Origin: Pseudomonadota bacterium
Lineage (GTDB): Bacteria > Pseudomonadota > Gammaproteobacteria > Burkholderiales > Burkholderiaceae_C
Direction of reading: 5' to 3'
DNA length: 64,000 nt
NCBI GenBank assembly: GCA_023387335.1
Contig: JAEWIF010000030.1
Location: 1-64,000, forward strand
This document shows positions 55,975 to 64,000 of the stretch, piece by piece. A program made the translations under genes and the position numbers. Under the pieces are notes generated by a model. The model did no database searches and had not been told where the DNA came from. It was given only the letters and a program-made list of their open reading frames with translations. The stretch's first letter is position 1. Every line of letters starts with the position of its first letter.

Positions 55975-55988
55975 GCCGCGGGTCGCAG

Positions 55989-56906
55989 TCAGCCGGCTCG
56001 CGCTTGCGCGCATTCCTCGAGGGCGGACAAGGCTTCCTCCATCGAGCGCAGCAGCCGCACGCCTTCGGCCGGCGGCACCCGGTGCACCGCCGCGCCGGCC
56101 GCCCACAGGCACACGGGCGACGCCAGCGATGCCCGCAGCTGACGCAGCAGTTCAGGGATCCGGCGCACCGGGAATCCGGATGAGAAGGACAGCGCCACCA
56201 CGTCGACGCCGTAGGCATCGGCGGCACGTGCGATGTCCAGCAGCGGCACCTGCGTGCCCAGGTTGATGCAACGCGCGCCGCGCAGCGCCAGCATCGCCTC
56301 CCCCATCAGCAGGCCGAGGCCATGCGCCTCGTCCGGCACGGTGGTGAGCAGCACGACCGGTCCGCGCTCGGCGGGCAAGGCGGCGATCGCCTGCCGGAGC
56401 AGGCGCTGGGCCACCTCGGTGAACAGGTGCTCCTCGTACACCTCCACGCCGCCCCGGGCCCACTCGTCACCGACGCGGACGGCCAAGGGGGCGATCGTGT
56501 CCTGGACAAAAGAAGCCAGTCCCTGCTGCGCCAGCCGCTGCTGGAGCACGCCGGAAAGACGCGGCGCGTCATGCGCGCGCAGGCATTCCAGGAACCGGGC
56601 CGGATCATCGGAGCGGCCGCTCTCCTGCGGCGCCGGGGCCAGTCCGGGCGGCGCCTTCCCCGCCCACTGCTCCAGTTCGTCGACGCTTCCGCCGAGCAGG
56701 CGGCCGGGACGCAGGCCTTGGTCCAACAGGCGCTTGATGAGCCGCAGCCGGCGCACCTGGTCCGCGGGGTAGAGGCGCTCGCCATTCGCGTCGCGGATGG
56801 GTTTCGGAAAGCCGTACCGGCGCTCCCAGACACGCAGCACGTCCTTGGAAAGGCCGACTTCGCGCTCGACGGCCGAGATCGTGAAATCAGAAACGGTTTC
56901 TTTCAT
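55989..56906 (-). CDS. MerR family regulator with CarH/LitR-like B12-binding domain
   Basis: 305 residues. MerR-type winged HTH (7-75: FTISAVEREVGLSKDVLRVWERRYGFP), then a helical B12-binding bundle with the Trp149-x9-Glu159-His160 motif, and a Rossmann B12 domain with Glu193-Ala-His195-Gly-Leu-Gly198, the lower-ligand ExHxxG motif. All three signatures match CarH/LitR light sensors that use adenosylcobalamin: dark tetramer on DNA, light-induced release. I infer B12 binding; light response is only by analogy. ATG 56906 touches a 17-bp palindrome, suggesting autorepression. Divergent from the fasciclin gene. Confidence 0.9.
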   Translation of the reverse strand: MKETVSDFTISAVEREVGLSKDVLRVWERRYGFPKPIRDANGERLYPADQVRRLRLIKRLLDQGLRPGRLLGGSVDELEQWAGKAPPGLAPAPQESGRSDDPARFLECLRAHDAPRLSGVLQQRLAQQGLASFVQDTIAPLAVRVGDEWARGGVEVYEEHLFTEVAQRLLRQAIAALPAERGPVVLLTTVPDEAHGLGLLMGEAMLALRGARCINLGTQVPLLDIARAADAYGVDVVALSFSSGFPVRRIPELLRQLRASLASPVCLWAAGAAVHRVPPAEGVRLLRSMEEALSALEECAQARAG

Positions 56907-56923
56907 TTTTGTCCAGGACAAAA
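56907..56923. promoter_or_regulatory. Operator 1 of the B12-regulator/fasciclin switch
   Basis: TTTTGTCCAGGACAAAA, a perfect 17-bp palindrome, abuts the regulator start codon and ends 2 bp before the -35 box of the fasciclin promoter. Core TTTGTCC is shared with operator 2. Probably bound by the adjacent MerR/CarH-like regulator. Confidence 0.75.
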
Positions 56924-56925
56924 CC

Positions 56926-56954
56926 TTGACCACGCTTATCCCACCATCTATTCT
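56926..56954 (+). promoter_or_regulatory. Sigma70 promoter of the fasciclin gene
   Basis: TTGACC (56926-56931), exact 17-bp spacer, TATTCT (56949-56954). Start of transcription near 56961, leader of about 60 nt. It lies between two palindromic operators. Normal spacer length means repression, not MerR-style distortion activation, is the simpler model. Confidence 0.75.
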
Positions 56955-56967
56955 GGCTGACATTCCC

Positions 56968-56986
56968 GGTTTGTCCTAGACAAACC
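56968..56986. promoter_or_regulatory. Operator 2 of the B12-regulator/fasciclin switch
   Basis: GGTTTGTCCTAGACAAACC, a 19-bp palindrome (arms GGTTTGTC/GACAAACC, centre CTA), covers about +8 to +26 of the fasciclin transcript. 61 bp centre to centre from operator 1, close to six helical turns, so both lie on one DNA face. Confidence 0.75.
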
Positions 56987-57021
56987 AGCGCTCCGCCTCC
57001 CTCAACCGTCAGGAGTTCACA

Positions 57022-57474
57022 GTGAAGAAAGCCTTGTTCATCACCGCCATCGCCCTGGCCGCCGCGACCGCGCAGGCCAAGGACATCGTCGACACCGCCG
57101 TGTCCGCCGGCGACTTCAAGACGCTCGCCACCGCGTTGCAGAAAGCCGGCCTGGTCGACACGCTCAAGGGCAAGGGCCCGTTCACCGTCTTCGCCCCGAC
57201 CGATGCCGCGTTCGCCAAGGTGCCGAAGGACCAGCTCGACGCGCTGCTGGCCGACAAGGACAAGCTCACTCAGGTGCTGACCTACCACGTCGTGCCGGGC
57301 AAGGTCCTCGCCAAGGACGTCAAGGCCGGACAGGTCAAGACCGTCCAGGGCGGCGAACTGACCGTGAGCACCTCCGGTGGCGTGAAGGTGGATGGCGCCA
57401 ACGTGGTCAAGACCGACATCGTGGCGGACAACGGCGTGATCCACGTGATCGACAGCGTCGTGCTGCCGAAGTGA
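57022..57474 (+). CDS. Secreted fasciclin (FAS1) domain protein
   Basis: 150 residues. Signal peptide (1-19, ending ATAQA), then one FAS1 domain with the two conserved blocks FTVFAPTDAAF (H1) and ADNGVIHVIDSVVLP (H2), and YHVVPGK between. Single-FAS1 secreted proteins are adhesion or matrix-type proteins. Start is GTG 57022 with CAGGAG 8 bp upstream. Its promoter is flanked by two operators of the divergent B12-type regulator, so expression is probably switched by cobalamin and perhaps light. Confidence 0.92.
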   Translation: MKKALFITAIALAAATAQAKDIVDTAVSAGDFKTLATALQKAGLVDTLKGKGPFTVFAPTDAAFAKVPKDQLDALLADKDKLTQVLTYHVVPGKVLAKDVKAGQVKTVQGGELTVSTSGGVKVDGANVVKTDIVADNGVIHVIDSVVLPK

Positions 57475-57531
57475 TCGGCGTCGGTCCGAACCGTACCCGC
57501 GGGTGCGGCCGCTAGAATCGCAGCCTGTCCC

Positions 57532-57605
57532 GCGGGCGTCGTTCAATGGCAGGACCTGAGCTTCCCAAGCTCAAGACGTGGGTTCGATTCCCATCGCCCG
57601 CTCCA
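57532..57605 (+). tRNA. tRNA-Gly (anticodon CCC)
   Basis: 74 nt. Acceptor arms GCGGGCG/CGCCCGC pair fully; D arm GTTCAATGGCAGGAC; anticodon stem TGAGC/GCTCA with loop TTCCCAA (anticodon CCC); T loop TTCGATT; discriminator T and encoded CCA. A strong terminator follows. Confidence 0.95.
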
Positions 57606-57614
57606 CGAACAAGG

Positions 57615-57655
57615 AAGGGCTCAAGCACCTGGCGGCTTGAGCCCTTCGTCTTTTT
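57615..57655 (+). terminator. Intrinsic terminator after tRNA-Gly
   Basis: AAGGGCTCAAG / CTTGAGCCCTT, 11-bp perfect stem with a 10-nt loop, then GTCTTTTT. Confidence 0.9.
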
Positions 57656-57673
57656 GCGGCGCATCCCATCGCC

Positions 57674-58063
57674 TCAATACACCACGTCATCCTCCGCCGG
57701 ATCAAACCCCGCGCACGCCCCCGCCTTCCCCGGCACCCGCGGCCACCGCCCCGGCGCGATCACGTGCGGCGAACACACCCACGTCTGCCGGTACCGCTCC
57801 ACGCTCTTGCGGCCGCGCGAGATCTGTTCCATGCCCGCGATCATCATGGCCTCGCGCACGCGCAGGACCCGCGCGCCGACCATCTGCGGCAGCAGCTCTT
57901 CGTTCGATCCGGGCTTGAGCAGGCGGGCGATGAAGACCGGCCGGCCGCCCCAGCCGCTTTCGTGGAACTCCACGCGCAGGTCGCCGCGCATGCCCTCGTC
58001 CGCCATCTCCGCGGGTGTCTGTCGCTGGCCGCGCCGCCTCAACCGATACACATACAAGAGCAC
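57674..58063 (-). CDS. Small protein of unknown function, LexA box at its start
   Basis: Up to 129 residues. I do not recognise the family. The central part RGDLRVEFHESGWGGRPVFIARLLKPGSNEELLPQMVGARVLRVREAMM looks like a compact alpha/beta fold; basic residues are frequent (RGRKSVERYRQTW). The longest start, GTG 58063, coincides with the left edge of a perfect LexA box, so a start further in is likely (GTG 58051 or ATG 58006; the latter has GGAG but too close). Its position next to an SOS box and in the same region as dnaE2 suggests a DNA-damage-inducible protein, by inference only. Confidence 0.6.
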   Translation of the reverse strand: MLLYVYRLRRRGQRQTPAEMADEGMRGDLRVEFHESGWGGRPVFIARLLKPGSNEELLPQMVGARVLRVREAMMIAGMEQISRGRKSVERYRQTWVCSPHVIAPGRWPRVPGKAGACAGFDPAEDDVVY

Positions 58064-58078
58064 TGTGGAAGCATACAG
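58063..58078. promoter_or_regulatory. LexA (SOS) box
   Basis: CTGT-N8-ACAG within CACTGTGGAAGCATACAGTG, a 6+8+6 palindrome matching the enterobacterial/betaproteobacterial SOS operator. It lies at the start of the minus-strand gene and 108 bp before a plus-strand small gene; either or both could be SOS-controlled. Confidence 0.8.
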
Positions 58079-58186
58079 TGTTTCCCTCTGGGAACCACCA
58101 CGCGCGGCAGGCCGTTTTTATTCCGCCTCCAAGTTCCCCCATTTGGGGTAGAGACAGCGCCCCGCCTCAGCGGATAGCTTCGAAGG

Positions 58187-58444
58187 ATGGAACGTGTAGT
58201 GGGTCCCATCGAACGGCATTGGCTCGCGGCCTATACCGTCCTGGGGCCGGAGGGCCACTACGCCTACGCCAAGATCTATCCGGTGAAGCCGTCCTCGCCC
58301 TGGGACGGCACGCCGGCGATCTGGAAGGTGGGGGTCGGGCCCTATCCGTACGAAGGGCCGGCCATCGACGCCGTGGTAGACAAGGCCGCCGAAGAGATCA
58401 GGGAAGCGTCCGAATTCCAGGTGCTGTGGGACCGCGAGATCTGA
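58187..58444 (+). CDS. Small protein of unknown function
   Basis: 85 residues. Begins MERVVGPIERHWLAAYTVL and continues with a Tyr/Pro/Trp-rich middle (GHYAYAKIYPVKPSSPWDG). No motif recognised; acidic C-terminus. CGAAGG close to ATG 58187 as ribosome site. Coding character (GC at third positions, conserved-looking hydrophobic spacing) supports a real gene. Possibly under the LexA box 108 bp upstream. Convergent with the next gene by 0 bp. Confidence 0.6.
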   Translation: MERVVGPIERHWLAAYTVLGPEGHYAYAKIYPVKPSSPWDGTPAIWKVGVGPYPYEGPAIDAVVDKAAEEIREASEFQVLWDREI

Positions 58445-58819
58445 CTACTTCTTCGGCGTGCCCGGCGCGCCCGGTCCGCCGATCGGCTCGCCCGGGCCGC
58501 CCAGCACCGCCGGATCGTCCGCCTGCATGCGCGAGGTGATCAGCTTGTCCAGGTCGGGCGAGGAGCGCCGCGCCATGCAGCCGTCGCCCGCGCGTGCCAC
58601 CTGCGGCGAAGCCGCGCCCGGCGAGACGCCGCAGACCTCGGCCGCCACCTGCGGAGGCACCTGGATGCTCATGGGGATCTTGGCCTCGTCCACCTTCAGG
58701 CGCTCGGCCATGGTGGTGTGGACCTCGGTCAGTTCGACGCTGATCAGGCCCGACGTCTGCGCGTGCGCGGACAGCGCGGCCGTGATCATCGTCAGCAATG
58801 CGAGCCTTGCTCTGTACAT
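58445..58819 (-). CDS. Small exported protein of unknown function
   Basis: 124 residues. Signal peptide MYRARLALLTMITAALSAHAQ; mature part has a cysteine pair (AEVCGVSP, GDGCMARR) and a Gly/Pro-rich tail ending GGPGAPGTPKK. No family recognised. GGAGGTG seven bases before ATG 58819 supports this start over the longer open frame. Confidence 0.75.
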   Translation of the reverse strand: MYRARLALLTMITAALSAHAQTSGLISVELTEVHTTMAERLKVDEAKIPMSIQVPPQVAAEVCGVSPGAASPQVARAGDGCMARRSSPDLDKLITSRMQADDPAVLGGPGEPIGGPGAPGTPKK

Positions 58820-58913
58820 GGCACCTCCACTAGAAGCCCTCGAGGGCCGTTGATTCACCTTACACCCCGTGCCGCGCACGCATGCGCGACAGGAACCACC
58901 CGTAACACCTGCA

Positions 58914-59561
58914 TCAGCCACCCACCGTGCGCGAGACCGCGGCGGCGCCCTCGCCCGCCTGGATGCTGCCGTCGCGCCGCACATACGTGCCCACCAGCAT
59001 CCCGCCGGCCAGGCCGCGCTCCTGGATCGCCTTCAGCACGTCGCCGCGCGTGGGCTTGCCGCCGAACGGCTTGCCGCCCGCGCCCAGCGCGAACAGCTGG
59101 AACGCATAGCGATGCTGGCCGTGCCCGCGCGGCGGGTCGGGCGGGATCCAGCCGGCCATGAAGTACGAGTTGCGGCCCGAGTGCACGTCGTCCTCGCCCG
59201 CGTGGCCGGGGCTCTTGAGCGCGCCTTCGTGCATCGAGCCGTCGTGCGGCGGGATGTCCACCACGATGGCGTGCACCAGCGGATCGGACTTGGGCGCGTC
59301 GGCGTCCTCGACGATCAGCACCAGGCTCGCCGCGCCCGCGGGCACGCCGGTCCAGTCGATCGGCGGCGAGAGGCCCTCGCCGTCGGCCGTGTAGCGCTCG
59401 GGGATGGGCGCATGGTCGGCGAAGGCCAGGCTGGTGACCTTGATCGTTCCCAGGCCCGAGCGCATGCCGCACGTGTTGAAGACGAGCTTGTCGAGGCCCG
59501 CTCGAACGTCTCGCAGCGCGTGGCCGACGGCCTCGGGCAGTTTTTCCAGCATGGAGGGCAT
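58914..59561 (-). CDS. YbhB/YbcL-type PEBP family protein
   Basis: 215 residues, phosphatidylethanolamine-binding protein fold (Raf-kinase-inhibitor-like). Seen: FADHAPIPERYTADGEGLSPPIDWTGVP, LVLIVEDADAPKSDPLVHAIVVDIP, and HRYAFQLFALG. An N-terminal 40-residue extension precedes the domain. Bacterial members bind small ligands; function unknown. Start ATG 59561 or 59552. Confidence 0.88.
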   Translation of the reverse strand: MPSMLEKLPEAVGHALRDVRAGLDKLVFNTCGMRSGLGTIKVTSLAFADHAPIPERYTADGEGLSPPIDWTGVPAGAASLVLIVEDADAPKSDPLVHAIVVDIPPHDGSMHEGALKSPGHAGEDDVHSGRNSYFMAGWIPPDPPRGHGQHRYAFQLFALGAGGKPFGGKPTRGDVLKAIQERGLAGGMLVGTYVRRDGSIQAGEGAAAVSRTVGG

Positions 59562-59723
59562 GGTGGGCGATGGGTGCCCCGGCGGCTGTCGGACGGAGAC
59601 GGAAGACCGCGCCGGGCTCAACGGCGCCGGCACGTGCGCCTGAGCCTTCAGCGCGACGATGCCGCGAATGGCAAGCGGCCAAAGACAGTGGGAAGTCACC
59701 GGCTCCGGCGCTAGCTTCAAGGC

Positions 59724-60244
59724 ATGGCCAACCCACCACTGACCAGGGCGGAGTACTCCGCGGAACTCGCGAGCCTCGCCGACCACCTGAAGAGCCACGA
59801 CGAACTCGGCGGCTTCCTGCGCCTGTGGCAGACGACGAGCGACTACCAGCGCTGGACGATCGACGAGGCGGGCTGGCAGATCGTGAAGCGATTGCCGCCG
59901 CTGGTGGCCGCGGCCGGGAAGTTCCAGAAGCCGGACGGCAGCGGCAAGTGGATCTGGAAGATCGTCTCGCCGGAACGGATGGACTCGATCTTCGGCGAAG
60001 AGGCCGATCGCCTCGCGGCCGACCTGAAGGAGCTGGCCACGGTCGACTGGAGCACGCGTTTCACGCGCCGGGAACGGCAGCTCGAGGAGATCGAAGCGCG
60101 CCTGCTGGCCTACCGCCGCTACCGGGAATTCGTCGCCGGGCTCCAGGCCGCCGGCGTGACGCAGTACAGGACGGCGCTCACCGACCACGGCATGTCGGCC
60201 GATGAACTGAAGGCGCTGGAGGCGTTCATCGCCGCTCGAACGGG

Positions 60245-60248
<4 letters not shown>
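59724..60248 (+). CDS. Helical protein of unknown function
   Basis: 174 residues, mostly charged helix (RAEYSAELASLADHLKSHDELGGFLRLW ... RRERQLEEIEARLLAYRRYREFVAGL). No recognised family and no signal peptide or membrane segment. Codon bias fits neighbours, so it is likely real. Its stop overlaps the stop of dnaE2 by 4 bp on the other strand. Confidence 0.7.
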
Positions 60249-63536
<3,288 letters not shown>

Positions 63537-63544
<8 letters not shown>

Positions 63545-64000
63545 ACAGGCCCTGCAGGTACCAGTCGAACTGCGTCGAAGCCGCCAGGTCCGCGGCCAGG
63601 TTGGGCGGCCGCTCGCGGTAGATCCACACCAGGCCGGCCTGCGGGCTGCGCGCGATGAAGTAGTCGCGCAGGGCGGGCCCCTGCTCGTCCCACCACGAAG
63701 TCTCGACGCGGTACATGCGCGCCAGCCGGCGCAAGGGTCCGCCGAAGCAGGGCGTCTCGCCCTTCATCGAGAGCTTCACCGGCCGCGGCAGCAGCCAGGT
63801 GGGATAGAGCGCGTCGGCCTCGGCCGCCGGCATCGCTTCATGGCTGCGCGCCGGCGCCCAGTCCTGCTTGGCTTCGGGGCGATGGTCCTCGTGCGACCGC
63901 GGCACGACCACGCTGTCTTCGCCCAACCGGATCGAGAGGCGCTCGACCAGCTGGTGCAGCCGCTCGCCTTCGGCGTGGTCCTGCGGCAGCAGGCTCGCGG
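63537..64000 (-). CDS. imuB: C-terminal part of ImuB, Y-family polymerase-like protein (5' end outside window)
   Basis: The frame is open from the window edge to the stop at 63537 (154 codons). Visible part: LHQLVERLSIRLGEDSV, the signature SHEDHRPEAKQDW, and WWDEQGPALRDYFIARSPQAGLVWIYRERP, as in ImuB C-termini of Burkholderiales. ImuB lacks polymerase activity but recruits DnaE2 to the clamp. The polymerase-like core is outside the window. Confidence 0.88.

Overview
The window is a high-GC (roughly 68-70 %), gene-dense stretch of a betaproteobacterial chromosome. Gene content and order point to Burkholderiales, most likely Comamonadaceae (a Ramlibacter/Variovorax-like organism). The pointers are a ribD-ribE-ribBX-ribH-nusB run, a long DUF349 protein beside glyA-nrdR, a Cds6-type L,D-transpeptidase, an ImuB/DnaE2 cassette, and several lipoproteins with a Cys-polyGly lipobox. 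Species assignment is inference. No phage, insertion sequence, CRISPR array or plasmid function was seen.

Left part (1-11.3 kb): cell-envelope housekeeping. It holds the end of an NTF2/Cds6-domain protein, an L,D-transpeptidase, two cyclophilins (one exported, one cytoplasmic), LpxH and MtfA. Then come a broken TPR gene, a 930-residue DUF349 protein, a 700-bp intergenic region that appears to encode a small RNA on the minus strand, a lytic transglycosylase, and glyA under a ZTP riboswitch followed by nrdR.

11.3-18.1 kb: a minus-strand type IV pilus minor-pilin operon (pilE-like, pilV, pilW, pilX, pilY1, then two FimT/GspH-like pseudopilins). 18.2-25.8 kb: a plus-strand, tightly overlapping run from riboflavin synthesis (ribD, ribE, ribBX, ribH) through nusB, an aminotransferase and ybgC to tolQRA. 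tolB and pal do not follow tolA; an atypical repeat lipoprotein lies there on the other strand.

27.3-31.5 kb: replicative dnaE1 and the tRNA hydroxylase trhO. 31.6-38.6 kb: a HAF-repeat lipoprotein, a DUF599 membrane protein, and a probable stress cluster (pirin, WrbA-like flavoprotein, DoxX, pirin) divergent from a LysR regulator; then an FAD oxidoreductase, gluQ, trmB and an orphan amino-acid-type binding protein. 41.4-47.9 kb: alaS with an overlapping tlpA-transglutaminase pair, and succinate-semialdehyde dehydrogenase.

48-57.6 kb: a small channel-like membrane protein with a Gly-rich tail, a large lipoprotein, a glycosyltransferase plus glycogen-debranching-type hydrolase pair, and a cytochrome c lipoprotein. 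Then comes a CarH/LitR-like B12-binding MerR regulator, divergent from a secreted fasciclin-domain protein, with two near-identical palindromic operators bracketing a good sigma70 promoter. A tRNA-Gly(CCC) follows. 57.7-64 kb: small unknown genes around a textbook LexA box, a PEBP-type protein, and the SOS mutagenesis polymerase dnaE2 with the end of imuB.

The most notable items are the B12-regulator/fasciclin switch, the LexA-box small-gene pair, the probable unassigned small RNA upstream of the DUF349 gene, and the atypical repeat lipoprotein next to the shortened tol cluster.
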